NCBI RefSeq assembly: GCF_040581485.1
Contig: NC_090133.1
Location: 25,694,139 to 25,758,138, forward strand
Reading direction: 5' to 3'
DNA from: Linepithema humile
Lineage: Eukaryota; Arthropoda; Insecta; Hymenoptera; Formicidae
DNA length: 64,000 nucleotides
Numbering within the stretch: position 1 is the stretch's first letter; each line of letters starts with the position of its first letter. Below, piece by piece: positions 25,301-38,317 of this stretch. The notes below the pieces were generated by a model that saw only the letters and a program-made list of their open reading frames with translations, had not been told where the DNA came from and made no database searches. The translations under genes were made by a program, and so were the position numbers.

Positions 25301-27653
25301 CATAGAGTCCTGGGCAAATCAGCCAGGATATCCCTTAGTGACCATTATGCGAAACTACACGGCGAAAACTCTGTTCGCTTCGCAAGAACGATTTTATTTG
25401 AATCGGCAAGCAGCGCAAGCAGATTCTGAAAAATCGGGCTGGTGGATACCGTTGACTTTCTTTACCGAATACTCGAATTCCACATCTAATCAAACTACTA
25501 CAGCAGCATGGTTGGAACCGAAGATCGAGAGCGCAATAATTGGATTTTGCGAACCAAATTTCTGGGTGATTTTCAATGTACAACAAATTGGATATTATAG
25601 AGTCAACTATGACAAAAATAACTGGAAAATGCTTATCGACTACCTAAGATTGAAAGATTTGGAAACGATACACGTGATAAACAGAGCCGCGCTTGTAGAT
25701 GATGCTTTTAATTTAGCTAGAGCCGGTTATGTGGATTATTCTATTCCATTTGACATTGCGACATATCTCATTCGCGAAATCGAATACGAACCGTGGGTCG
25801 CCGCGATAAACAATTTTAATTTTCTTAATCATATTCTTGCTGACTCACCCCGGATACAACAACTTTTTCAGGTAAGCGATTATCTTTCTATGTAATCATT
25901 CTTATAATAAATCAATACTCATTTAATTAATTAACTATTTATAAAATACTATCTATCACAATTTTATTATATATAAAATCAATATAAAGTTCTTGATCCT
26001 AAATACTTATACTTGTGTGGATTATTAAGTAAAAAAGTAATCAAAACAATAACTAAAAAATAACGCAATTTGTGATTTTTTCTGCATTAAAATCCCATAA
26101 ATTAATTATACAACTTGTTAGAAAAAGTGTCTTTGTCATTGCAATCTCTTGATTATGAAACATGTTTTTATCTCTTTTAATACTTCTTAATAATAATATA
26201 ATTTATAGGATTATGTAAATCGCATACTTAAGCCGATATATAATCTACTAAGCTTTATCGAAAATCCCGCGGATAGTTCGACAACGAAGTTGCATCGCGA
26301 GCTAATCTTGTCGGCTGCATGCTCGGTCAACAACATCCACTGTCTAAAGACATCAAAAGCTCTATTTGAGTCATGGATTTCTGCATCTGAGAAAAAGTAC
26401 AATCAACTATCAACGGAGCTTTGTCAATCAATAGTCATATTTGCAAATACTCAATTTTTTAACTTTAAATCTGAATATTTGAATGCATATACAACATAAT
26501 TTTTTATGCTTTTTTAAATAAATATGTTATTTATTCAGAACTTTGCATTGCAATAGGCATTTGCATAAAATACGTTTTTGTTTAAAAAAAGAGTAGTAGA
26601 TTAATTAACCAAGTACTATTTTCTGTACCTAATAACATGTTTCGTGCATGCAGAATTCCAGCAAATCTCAAGAGTTTCGTGTATTGCACGGGTATTCGTG
26701 TAGGTGATGATAACGATTGGCATACAACTTGGAACAGGTACCTGCAAACTGATTTACATACAGAACAAGAGCTTTTGCTAAATGCACTGGGATGTACTAA
26801 AAATCCTTATTTAATCGAAAAGTAAGTTCTAAGAATTCGATAACAAGATAAACGTGATACTAAATAAAGATACTAAATCTTGTCGAATTTCAGAAATCTC
26901 AATTTATCTATAACTTTAACTGATACAAAACTTCGCAAACAATACAGGATGACAATGGTCACCGCCATTTTGAACGGCAATCCCGAGAACGTAAACTATG
27001 TCATTGATTTTCTTGGCCATAATTTGAGCGCAATTCTTAAATCGTACGTGCTCGTATTTATTTTACAATTTATTTAATTATATAACAAACCAATTTACTT
27101 CTTCAAAATTTTATTTCGAAAAACATCATTTGTTAAATTCTTATATTAAAAATATAAATATTTTATAAAAAGTATAAAACTTATTAGAATTTTTTATTTT
27201 GTACGTTTCTTAATTAAATATAATCAATATAATTTCATATTTACTAAATAAATTTTATAATATTTTTCCCTAATTTTACAGGAGAGGAAATGATTTTTTA
27301 AATAAGATGCTCACTGCTATAGGCAATAAAATTATAACAGAAACTCAATTAAGCAAGGTATATACTCATGCACGTAATTTATACACATTATTTAATATAT
27401 TTAATTTTATATACCGACATCATACACATTTTTCAAACTATGCTATGTATTAACTAATTTAAATGAGTTAATAACACTTAAAAATATATTTGCAATATTA
27501 CAGCTTCGCTTATTTGTTAATGAGAATATTAACAAACTAGGAGCATCATTGAATTCAGCGAGAAAAGCCATAGCTGTTTCTACTGCGTGCATAGCATGGA
27601 TCAATAAATTTTTATCTATGATTGAAAAAGCGCTGTTACATGGCCGCGTTTGA
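22342..27653 (+). CDS. APN-1: M1-family aminopeptidase N-like, secreted, active-site intact
   Basis: Ten exons: 22342-22826, 23400-23555, 23646-24286, 24942-25023, 25202-25871, 26209-26396, 26654-26821, 26894-27043, 27282-27357, 27504-27653; 921 residues, phases close. Zinc metallopeptidases of family M1 remove N-terminal residues from peptides. An N-terminal hydrophobic segment (about residues 1-23) looks like a signal peptide. The exopeptidase motif reads NAMEN (302-306). The zinc site is HEYAH (H338, E339, H342) with the third ligand E361 exactly 18 residues after the second His. The transition-state tyrosine is Y425 in SYKKGAS. The usual FPCWDEP reads FPCMDEP. A YYRVNYD segment opens the C-terminal ERAP1-like domain. 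The C-terminus lacks a hydrophobic GPI tail, so the enzyme is probably released. The intron plan differs from APN-2 to -5: GAMEN and HExxH share one exon, and the C-terminal region has an additional intron. AATAAA lies near 27732. Confidence 0.93.
22882..23336. mobile_element. Foldback/MITE-like inverted repeat in APN-1 intron 1
   Basis: About 100 bases at 22882-22985 recur almost perfectly in inverted orientation at 23233-23336, including the stretch cggtcaaattggctga and its complement. The loop between them is AT-rich and includes a CA/CG microsatellite. No transposase is encoded. It lies wholly within intron 1, and its right end is about 60 bases from the exon 2 acceptor. It is a non-autonomous DNA element or a foldback; target-site duplications are not clear. 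Confidence 0.75.
23191..23233. repeat. (CA)n/(CG)n microsatellite
   Basis: Alternating purine-pyrimidine tract (acacacgcacgcac and gcgcgcgcac) inside the loop of the intronic inverted repeat. It has the composition of potential Z-DNA. Confidence 0.8.
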
Positions 27654-29369
27654 ATCTGTTTAAGAATATCTATAATAATGTATTATATTAATATTTTACT
27701 ATCAAATATTATATATATGTAATTAAATTCAAAATAAATATGTAAAAAATAGGAACATATAATTATTAAAAATTTGTAAATTTACTTTACATATTTATAT
27801 ATTTCAGCATCAATTTTCAGAAATTTCGAAATATAAGTTATTTAATTAAAAAATTTAAATAATAAAATTAATTGATATTAAATATCAAATAAATCTTACT
27901 AAATTTCTTTTTAGTGTCCAAAAAATAAATTCAAAATATTTTTTCGAAAAAAAAATTTTATTTATGCAACAATTTTATTGAAGATACGAACATCTTATTT
28001 TCTTTATTCTTACTTAAAAACACTATGAATTGCTTGAACTTAATAATCTTCTTGATATCAATCTACACTAGAAAAGGCTACTTAAATTGATTACTCAACA
28101 TATTTATCAAGAATTATCGCTTCTCATCCCATTTTTCACCCTTTCTCATCTTTTTATATAAAATTGATAAACGTTCATATAAACATTACAATCAATTTTG
28201 ATATTAATTTAATATTAATCTACTATATGCATTTGTTTGCAAGATTTTCATTTTTTGTAATTAAGACTTTAATAAAATTTAAAATTTTAAATAAAAATAA
28301 TTAAATCATATTTAATTATTAAGTGCAGTTCCAAATTTCCGCGTTGAAATTAAACTACAGATCTGAGTCATAACGTTTGTATTCTGATGATTATATCCCA
28401 AATCAATCAGTTTTTTATCTTTAACAACGTAAATATAGATAATGACAAAAGCGATTGATAAAAAGCTTGCTATACGCGAATTTACAAACTAGAGCAAATT
28501 AAAACACGTTAAAATTTTTTATATTATATGTATTATAAATAATTCAATATTTCATTAATAATACATAAATAAATTTTTATGTAATATAGAAATTGGATTT
28601 AAAAAATGTAAAATTGCATAAAGGAATGTAATATTGCAATAGAGTAAATCTTGATCACGCGCGCGATTAATGTTGACTAATTATTATAATCTCCGAAATA
28701 AGTAAGACATTCTTGTATCTTAATTAAATTTTAATTTTTGATTTATATTTTAATTTCGGAAACAGTATTTAAAAAAATAAAGTCGGTGAACAAGAATGTA
28801 TACCTGCTTTTTCAAGTTAAAGATTAAAATTATAGCTGCAAAAAAATTTTTATGAAAACATTAGAAACTTATAAAAAATTATGTGATAAACTTCCTCTGC
28901 TAAGCAACATCAAAAAAAGATATCTGCAAATTATGCGATTCTTGATTAATTGCATTATTTGTTAAAAAAATATTCTGAATAAAATAAAATAATTTTGATT
29001 GTAATTATTATACTTTTTCTAACATTCCTATTTCTAAAATTTTAATTTTTTTAAATTAATCGCGTTATTTAATTCTTAAATTATGTATCTTTTTCTCAGT
29101 TATAGCATCATTCTTATATTAAACATTAGGCAGAAAAAAATTACAGAACTAAAAATTAGAAAGTTAAATAGATGTTTTCAGATTGATGCATAATTTTGCT
29201 TAAAAAGAATGGAACTTGCAGCAAATTAAAACGCAGCATATTGCTTGAATAGTACTATTCCCAGCATATTTTCAAAGATATCCAAGATAAAAAAATGGGA
29301 TCTGCGTGTTATCTCTAGTCAAGCCGGCATTGATTGGCCGGATAGCATTGTATTTCAGTTATCGCGTTA
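27654..29369. other. Intergenic, APN-1 to APN-2
   Basis: Very AT-rich spacer of about 1.7 kb. It holds the 3' UTR of APN-1 (AATAAA near 27732). No coding signal or obvious repeat family is seen. The last part, around 29330-29370, becomes less AT-rich and leads into the APN-2 promoter. Confidence 0.6.
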
Positions 29370-29637
29370 TCAGTGCTGTCGGTGTTGAAACTGTCCGAGA
29401 AATTTTGCAAGTCGCGCACAGAATAGTCCACTTACTGATCATACATCGAGGAGTATAATACCTTCTGTTCCCCGAAAGACCACCGTGATAAGATTATAAA
29501 CCGCAGCGATATATTTTTACGATACGTTCTACTGCCGCTGCCTTATAAGTTGCGGAATTTTTGCCAGGCAGGCTTTTAATAAATCTTGCCTCTGCGGGGA
29601 GGAGGCATCAACCCGCGCACGACACTCCATCTTTAAG
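29370..29637 (+). promoter_or_regulatory. APN-2 promoter edge and untranslated first exon
   Basis: This GC-richer block ends in a clean donor (AAG followed by GTACGT at 29638) and contains no long frame. A pyrimidine-rich acceptor (tttatcgttcacag, ending 30055) lies five bases before the APN-2 ATG, so the leader of APN-2 is most simply this exon spliced to 30056. TCAGT motifs resembling the arthropod initiator occur near 29354 and 29370 and could mark the transcription start; this is inference. Confidence 0.45.
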
Positions 29638-30060
29638 GTACGTCATTAAGGCTATCGATTAAAATCCGAACTTCCGCTTGTGCTAGAACTTTGAAAGATA
29701 GTGACAGAATTTTGAAAATAATCTCATTGCAAAAAAAATGTATACAGAAAATATTGGTGTACAGAATTTGATTTTTGATCTTTGGGAAGTCCACTTCGCG
29801 CTGTGACTGCAAAGAATTGAAATTGTGCTTCTTCTACAGTGCAAAATTTATAGAATTTGATACAACTTTTTTTCTCTTCAATCTATTCTCTTTCACTTTT
29901 ACATTACTTGTATAAAAATATTAATAAAGAACGTGAGGTTTATTTTTATTTATCTCTACTTGATCATGTCTTAATTATAGTATATAATCGTGTCTTACTT
30001 GTAAATGACAAGCATACGGTGAGTCGATATTTACTCAAAAATTTATCGTTCACAGCAACT

Positions 30061-33000
30061 ATGATGTCAAAGACAAGATTTCTACTGCCACTAATACTCG
30101 CCCTAACAACTTGCTGGGCGAGCAATCCTATTTTCGACGATGTACCTCCACAATTCTTCCAAGAAACTTTAGACAATTTGCCGAGCTACAGATTGCCGAA
30201 GGATATCAAACCTACACACTATAATATCACATTGAAACCAGTTTTTAACACATCCAAAGACGATAATTTTACTTTTGCGGGAGAGTCTGTGATCAACCTT
30301 AACGTTGTAAACAATACGGATAGAATAATATTCCATGCCAAGAATTTGAATATCAGCTTTCTTTCATTGGTCGAATCTACAAATAAAACTATAGATTCAA
30401 CTATAGATGTACAAATGATAGAAGATGAGGTAGAAGGGAGAGATTTCATAACACTCATTTTGAACGATACAGTGAAAACGAACGCCTCATTAACATTAAC
30501 TTTGGAGTTTACTGGAATCTTGAATGATGATTTACGTGGATTCTACAGGAGTTCTTATAAGGATGATACAACGGGCGAAGAAATGTAAGACAACATTTAA
30601 ATTTTTATTAAAATTTACTAAAAAAACTTATAAAATTTAAACTCTTATCTTTATACATATACAGTTCGTACCATCTACTTTTTATATATTAAAATAAAAA
30701 TGTTTTTTTTAAAGATATAAAATAATTTAACATAACAGCCTAAATGTGTAGAATAAAAAATACTTTTTTTTTAAATAATGTAATTTTCTAAATGTTACAG
30801 ATGGCTCGGAACGACTCAATTTGAGCCAGTAGGAGCGAGACTAGCATTCCCATGTTGGGACGAGCCTGGAATAAAAGCAACTTTCACCATTACTATTGTA
30901 ACTCCTAAGAGTCCCGTAGAATATCATGCAATTTCGAATATGAAGATTAATACCACAAAAGAAACTCCGGACAACACAACGATTTTCAATATGTCACCAA
31001 AGATGTCTTCCTATCTCGTGGCTTTTGTAGTTTCAAATTTCGAAAACAATACAAATGAAGATAAGAATTTCACTGTTTGGGCCAAACCTCAGGCATTAGA
31101 TAGCACACACTTTGCTCTCAGTATCGGACAACGAGTACTAAAACAACTAGAGAACTATACCGAGATTGAGTACAAAAATTATCAAGGAATGCAAAAAATA
31201 GATCAAATTTCGATTCCAGATTTTGCAGCCGGTGCTATGGAGAACTGGGGTCTTGTAACATACAGGTAATTTTGATTAAAGATTGTTAATCAAAGACTGA
31301 TCAAAGTTCAACCTTCACCATATCTTGTCTTTAACTCGTCGCTCAATTAGTGCAAAGTTCGGAACTACTTTATCTTAAGCTCACAGATTTATCTATAATC
31401 GCTATCAAGATAAATTACAGTGTGTTATTTGCTAATAATTTTTATAAAATGTAAAAATTTTTGGAGACAAATATGTCAGTTGTTATCTCTCTTTAATAAT
31501 ACATGATTTTAAATTATATGTTACAGCTTAGAATTATTTTCATAAATATGATAATGTTATTAGTGCATAAAAAACTAATTTACTATTTATTTTTAAGAGA
31601 ATCCGCACTTCTCTACACAGACAATAAGACAACTACAGAAAACAGACAGAGTATAGCGACAGTGATAGCTCACGAATTCTCTCATCAGTGGTTCGGAAAT
31701 TTAGTGACTTGCGAGTGGTGGGATTCCATCTGGCTAAACGAGGGATTTGCCACTTTCTTCCAATATTTTACCACCGATAAGATTATGAAAGACATATCAG
31801 AAGTAAGTTTAAAATACTAAATACGTAATAGATCATTACAATAACAATATAAAGAATTTTTTGTGCATCTTTGTAGAGAATATTTCTCGGATTTCTCATC
31901 TTTTTAATACTCAATTTGACAACTTTATGTTTTTAATCTATTATGGCCTAAAATTATAAATTTTTGTTCAAAAAATTTCATTAATTAGAAACATAAACCG
32001 CGAACGTATTAAAAATGTGTTTGATATTAGAAAAAAAAACTCTGTTCAAGTAATTCAATAAATAAAAAACTGAATCAGATACATTATAGAAAATTATGAT
32101 AGAATACAAAAACTGCCTGCGAAAATTAATGGTAATTTAAATTGCAGGACTGGCGTCTTATGGAACAATTTGCAATAAAAAATCTGCAAGCATCTGCATT
32201 CGTTGTTGACGCAAGTAGTAAAACTCGTGCATTGCATCCTAAAAACAGTGCAAAAACGCCTGCTCAAATTTCAAGCTTATTCGACGACATTGCTTACAAA
32301 AAAGGTAAACCAGACCTTTGTTGTCTACAACAAAACTGAAAAATCACTACTTTTATTTATTTTATTCGTTTTTATAGGTGCCTCTATTATTCGTATGATG
32401 CAACAAATCTTAGGAGAAAAGGTCTTCCAAGAGGGTCTAAAGCACTATCTCACTATTCAGTAAGTAATATGATTATCGTACATTTATAACAAAAAGCAAA
32501 ATGCCTTTCAACATCTACATTCAATAAACATTAACATAATATAATTAATAATTATTTTTTCAAAAACATCACAAAAAGACATTTGCCAACTTAAAACATT
32601 TCTCGTATGTGTGGCATTTTTCGACACAATCACTTTCTCCTTATCATCATGTCAATATTTATTTTTCTTCGAGATCAATATGAAACTGCCAAATAAGATT
32701 GAAAATTATTATACAGTATAATAAAAAAAATATAAAACAGCTTAGGAATAAACAATTCTTGTATCGTAGCAATTACTAGACGCGCGTATCACAGTCATAT
32801 TCAGCATAAAAAAAATATATATATACACTCAGTAAAACAATAAAATAATGCAAACTCTTAATTTTAGCTCATTTAAAGCCGTTAATTCTGAAGATCTCCT
32901 CGAAGCCATCCAAAGTAAGACAGAAAATGTTGAACTTAAAACAGTCATGAAAAACTGGATATATGAACCCGGATATCCTGTTGTCACTGTCACGAGATTC

Positions 33001-35757
33001 AACGACACACATTATAATTTAACACAAAATCGATTTTTCCTGGTACAACCAACAAATCCAGATAAAACTGAATGGCACATACACGTTGACTATGTTACAC
33101 AAGACAAAATCAATGACGAAATCAAGGGCTGGTTGAAACCTGGAGAAACACTGCTCATACCAAACGATATCAAAACAAATAATTGGGTACTTCTTAATAA
33201 GGATCAAACTGGTGTGTATTATTACATTGCGCAATTTTTAATGCCAATATTAATGATGTCAATCGATTAAATTATCCCAATACTGACATTATGTACAAAT
33301 AATATTTTTCTTATAAGAAGCAGACAATATGTTGAAGATTTACGGTGACTGCAAATATAATTTGAATTTAAATCGCATATGTTGCTTCAAAGTAAACTTG
33401 CACTTTATTTATTTTAAAAAATTCTTCAATTATTTAACAAAATATTTTTTACACGCTTGTCTGTAATTATCCTACTATTCTTTTTCTCGCAATTTTCTGA
33501 ATATTTTCATATACAACGGTATAAAACAAATAATATGAATGACTAATTTTATTTGTCATATTTATGACTTATAGATCACTTTCATAATTATCGTGGTTTA
33601 TATGTGAATTTATCGCAAAGACAATAAAGATTGAATGCAATATTGAATATTCTTTTATAGGATATTACCGCGTAAACTACAACGAAGAAAACTGGAAACG
33701 TTTAGCGGCATTCTTGAAAACAGAAAATGGCACACATATAAGCGCGGTTAATCGCGCCCAGTTGATTGACGATGCACTAAATCTCGCACGTGGAGGATAC
33801 TTGCAGTATGATGTGGCATTGAGTATTACAGAATATCTATCAACAGAAACCGATTACATCCCATGGTACGCGGCTGTCAGAGCATTTAATTATCTGGACA
33901 ATGTATTACAAAATTCAACAGCAGACTATCATGTAAGTTAAATACGTAAATACATTCTATTCTTCATAATTATAAATCTAAACAACGATAAAAAAATTTT
34001 TACAAATAAAATATTTAAAAATATCTGCAAATTACCATTTTAATGCGTCATTAAATTTCAGGGATACGTTGCAAATAAGATAGCGGCCTTTGCACAGTCT
34101 GTCGAATATGAAAATCCATATGATGGGACGCATGTAGAGAAACTTGCCAAAGTATTAGCGCTGAACACGGCTTGTAAATATGGATTGAAGGCCTGCAATG
34201 AGTTTGCTGTGAATGAACTGAATGAATATTTGAATAACGCAAAGACGTAAGTCCTAGCTATAAAAAGTCATCAAATATTTTATGAAATATATTGCAACGA
34301 TAGTTCAATAAATTCTAATAAAACACATTTTCTTCTCCGGAAGATATGTGAATATTTAAGAAATATACGAACTTGAAAATACCTGATCGCAAAACGGGAT
34401 ACACATGTTTGTGTAAATATATAAAAATAATAAATAAAAAAATAATAAATTTTATTGTTAATATCGTGCACCTAATGTGTGAATTATTGATGATCATTGG
34501 TATTTGCAGACTCCCGGCGGATTTGAGAAGTGGAATTCTTTGCGCCGGATTGCGAACAGCAAACAACGAAACATTGCAGAAGGCTCTAGAAAAGCACAAA
34601 AATGCTACTAAAGACGAACAGGCGGACATTCTGGCTGGTCTTGGTTGCATCACATCTGAAGAAGTTGTAAACGAATTCCTCAAGTCAACTCTCGACACAG
34701 ATTTGCTCTATGACGCATTGAATTCAGTTTGTACGAGTAACACCGCGTCCTTCAATATCCTCATAAAATTCATAGTAGAAAATATCCAAAAAATCCAACA
34801 GTAAGTTGCTTTCCTTTGCTGACTTTGATAATACAATACTGTGAACAAATTAATAATATATTGATTTCTTTGCAGGAATCCGGAGGTGCTTGCTGCCCAT
34901 TTTAATAAACTTGCCAACAGAATCACAACTACCGAGCAATATATAGAGGTAAAATAACGCCTTCTTGTATAATCTATTTATACTTTTATAATAAGAAGAG
35001 ATTAGTCCTATTATTTTTTTAGAGGAAAATGTAATCGACCATTTTACCATTTATATCACATAATTATGCATACTTCTACACAACTTAATTTTCGTCATAA
35101 TTTTGGCAATGCAATTTAATTAACATCAAAGCATATACAAAAAATATTTAATCAATGTATTAAAATAATGTTAGAACATTAATATTCTCAGTTTTACACC
35201 GCCTTCAATTCGCACATTTTTTTAAGCAGTTATTGAAGCGCCATATGTGAATATCAACACGCGATAACGTATCTTTTGTGTAACTAAATTTCAGTAATTA
35301 GAACCTATGAAAAGTTTCGCTTCTATCTCGTCCTTGATCGCATTTGTATCTTATCAAGAAGTGGATTGATTAGATGTTGCACAATTATGCGGAATACAAA
35401 GTGTAGTCGAATATTATGAATTACGCATACTATAGAAACTTAATAATATCGCTAATCAATATTAAGATTTTTACAAAAATCGTTAACAAACTTTTTGCTA
35501 CTCTATTATTTCAGTTAATGTCACTTGTTACAAAAGTGCTATCAGAAGAAGTTCAGAAAACATCCTTAGATGCAGGATTGGCTAATGCATTGGAAAATAT
35601 TGCCTGGATCAAACGCCATCGAGAAGAAGTTGCCAAATGGATTGAAGACAATTCAAAGGAACAACCCGAGCCCACGACATCAGAGCCTGACTCTGCAAAT
35701 TCCCTAACTTTGACATTTTTCCTTGTGATTATTCCAGTGCTACTCACACGACTTTAA
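30061..35757 (+). CDS. APN-2: membrane (GPI-anchored) aminopeptidase N, active-site intact
   Basis: Eleven coding exons: 30061-30584, 30801-31265, 31598-31802, 32148-32304, 32378-32459, 32868-33211, 33661-33932, 34062-34246, 34510-34800, 34876-34948, 35515-35757; 946 residues, all phases close. I chose the ATG at 30061 because a strong acceptor lies just upstream and a signal peptide follows directly; the frame also extends upstream but lies in the intron. FPCWDEP is intact. GAMEN is at 319-323, the zinc site HEFSH has H355, E356 and H359 with E378 as third ligand, and Y448 is in AYKKGAS. The C-terminus has a Pro/Thr/Glu-rich stalk followed by a hydrophobic end (TLTFFLVIIPVLL) with small residues before it, the usual GPI-anchor signal. 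Insect midgut APNs of this type digest peptides at the brush border and in some species bind Bt Cry toxins (family knowledge). Several N-glycosylation sequons are visible. Poly(A) signal near 36092. Confidence 0.95.
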
Positions 35758-38317
35758 GTTTGAAATAGCTAAAAATTCAAATAACATCTTTCGCAATTTA
35801 TTTGTCGCATATTGTAATGTCTTCAATCGATTAAATTAAATTCGATCGCATTCTCTCGATAAATCGTCATGCAACACTTTTTTCAACAATACGATTGTTA
35901 AGACATTTTTGCACTTGATCTTGTAAACAGAAAAAAGTAGATGTCTCATGGATATATTAGACTTTACTAGAATCATGTTAGTTAAGATTTTAATCATAAA
36001 ACAAACACGGTTTTTTTTGTTATAATTTATGTACAATATAAAAGATTTTTTCAGCAAGGCTTATAAACTAAGTAACATCACAATATTTATCAATAAAATA
36101 GATAAAATATCAAATACAGATTTGTTCTATGTGCTACGAAAAATTAATACTGCATAATTACATTAGAAGTTTATTAAAACATATAATGTAATTATATAAT
36201 GTGATGTAATTATGTATTGTATAATGTAATTGTAAATATATATATGCTATTTATCCCGTCTGTATGTTAACTTACTTATTTATACCCAAAATAAAAAAAA
36301 GGAAGACATTAACTTACCGCGTCAAATTTTGGTAGAAATAGAATCAAATTGAATCGTTTACAAACAAAACAGAATGTCCAATCGAAGATTCAAAATAAAT
36401 CAATTGACTACTTTTTCATAACAAAGAATTATCAAAATACATTTGCCCCCAAAATGTTTGCTATTATGTAAGTAACCATAATATTTATAATACTTTACAT
36501 AATGCACATAAATGCTATTCAAACGTAACGCGAAAATAATCATAAAAATACAAATTGAAGTAAAAAACTTTTTGCATCAGATAACCATTCAGAATTTATA
36601 CTTTGTGCACATTCATGTATTTATAAATTATAATGTATGACATACTGCCGCTTCATAATGCGAGAATAGGTCAATTGTATAAATTATTCAGGCCATAGTC
36701 ACGTTTGAAATACTAAAGAATAGCTGTCGAACATTGACTGTCATTTCGAATATTATACAACATATCATCATACCGATTGTCATAAATACAAGACTAGAAT
36801 CGTTTTACTTCACAAGAGGAGACATTTTACTATCGACTAGAAGCAAGGTGATACTCATTTACGTGCGAAGCCGCTGCAACGTTTCACCGCTCCACAGCCG
36901 GATTTCAGGGATTATTCGCGCAAAGCGGGAAGGTAATATTCGTCATATATTCTGACAACAATGAGAAACTGATTACAATGCAGCAGTCATCTCGTCGCGC
37001 GCTTTCGATAATTGTCATGAATTCAAATTCAAATGTTGATTTAATCGATATTCTTGTTATGCGGGCCATTATCAATTTACTGTGGTCCTAACACAAAATT
37101 TGCCATAATATTATGACGTAATGTGGCACACGGCATAATATACGTGAAAGCAAAATTATAAATTATTATAATTAGAATAAATTAAATTAAATGAATGCTT
37201 TTTACTTAAAAATTAAGATTTTATTATAAGATAGCTGCATAAAATGTTTATTCTCTACGCTCGTGCAAGTTCTTTTCAAATTTACTCGATATGTTAACAA
37301 AGAAACTATCAGAATTTGTCCCTTCCGATTTTGACGTGTTTAATATATATTGTCCCTCTCTTATGCCAAAACTACGAATGTGCAATTTTGTAGTTTTTGA
37401 GTTATTGCTATTTAAAAATTTAATTTGTATCGAAAAATTAGATTCTTGTTTTATTCTTGTAATTCCTTCAGATTATTCAAGTGCTGATTTACTATTGCTA
37501 TTGCATTTGTGTCTCTGGCATAGAATCTTTGTCCAAAATTGGATAAGAAAATGACAATAGTGAAAAATCGGAAAATTGGCATATTTGTGGTAAGGGCGAC
37601 ACATATTATGTTGTAGTACTATCCTCCCACTAATGAAAGGGTAAGCCACTCGATGTAACTCTCAAAAACGAGAAAAATGAGTTTAAAGTTTTCCTCTTGT
37701 AAATAAAGTAACAAAATTATTAAAATTGTTGGAATCCCAAATCTAAGTCTGATCGGAGTCCTGCGCACAATGGAGAAAATTTTAGAAATAAGAATAAATA
37801 TTAAATATTAGAAGTAAGAAATCGATGTTATTTTATTTCAAAATAAGAAAATGAAATGGATTAACGTATCATGAATTAGGAAATAAGAATTAGAAATAAA
37901 TCAATTCCGTTCCCTTGTTTGAAGTAAAATAATTTTAAATTACTCTTACTCTTACTCAAGTTACTCCTAATATTTAATATTTATTCTTATTTCTAATATT
38001 TTCTCTATTGTGCGCAGGATTCCCCCACTCGAATCTCTGACGACAAAGAGGGCGTTCCGACGAGAATTATACATTCCCTTATGGACTGAGCACGGGTGTG
38101 CCCTTCGTACATTGTTGTTTTAGTAGTAACGCCGTGCTGTGTGGACTTCTAACTTTCATATCGTTGCGATAAAATCCAAGTTATCCTAACAAATCTGAAT
38201 TCGGTCTCTTTATTCGTATCGCCGCGTAGACCTCTATAGAAATATATTGCATTTATTTTTTTCTTTTTCTAAGAAAAAATATTTATACACACAGATACTT
38301 GGAAAAGGAGAGCTGGA
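35758..38317. other. Intergenic, APN-2 to APN-3
   Basis: AT-rich spacer of about 2.6 kb containing the APN-2 3' UTR, a GC-richer patch near 36830-37020 with no supported gene, and an inverted-repeat element at 37754-38028 (listed separately). The 38040-38240 stretch is less AT-rich and probably contains the APN-3 promoter and leader. Confidence 0.55.
37754..38028. mobile_element. MITE-like element with ~57-bp inverted termini
   Basis: The arm beginning near 37754 (tcctgcgcacaatggag...) is repeated in inverted orientation ending near 38023 (...attgtgcgcagga), with only a few mismatches over about 57 bases. The total length is about 270 bases with no coding capacity. It lies roughly 300 bases upstream of the APN-3 start codon, so it may sit in or next to the promoter. 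Confidence 0.75.

Noticed and set aside
29857..30060. N-terminal extension of the first APN-2 exon in the same frame
   Set aside because: A strong acceptor lies at 30055 and the ATG at 30061 begins a proper signal peptide; the upstream frame is intron sequence.
37291..37554. 87-residue open frame between APN-2 and APN-3
   Set aside because: AT-rich, hydrophobic translation without family resemblance or splice support; probably chance or a decayed repeat.
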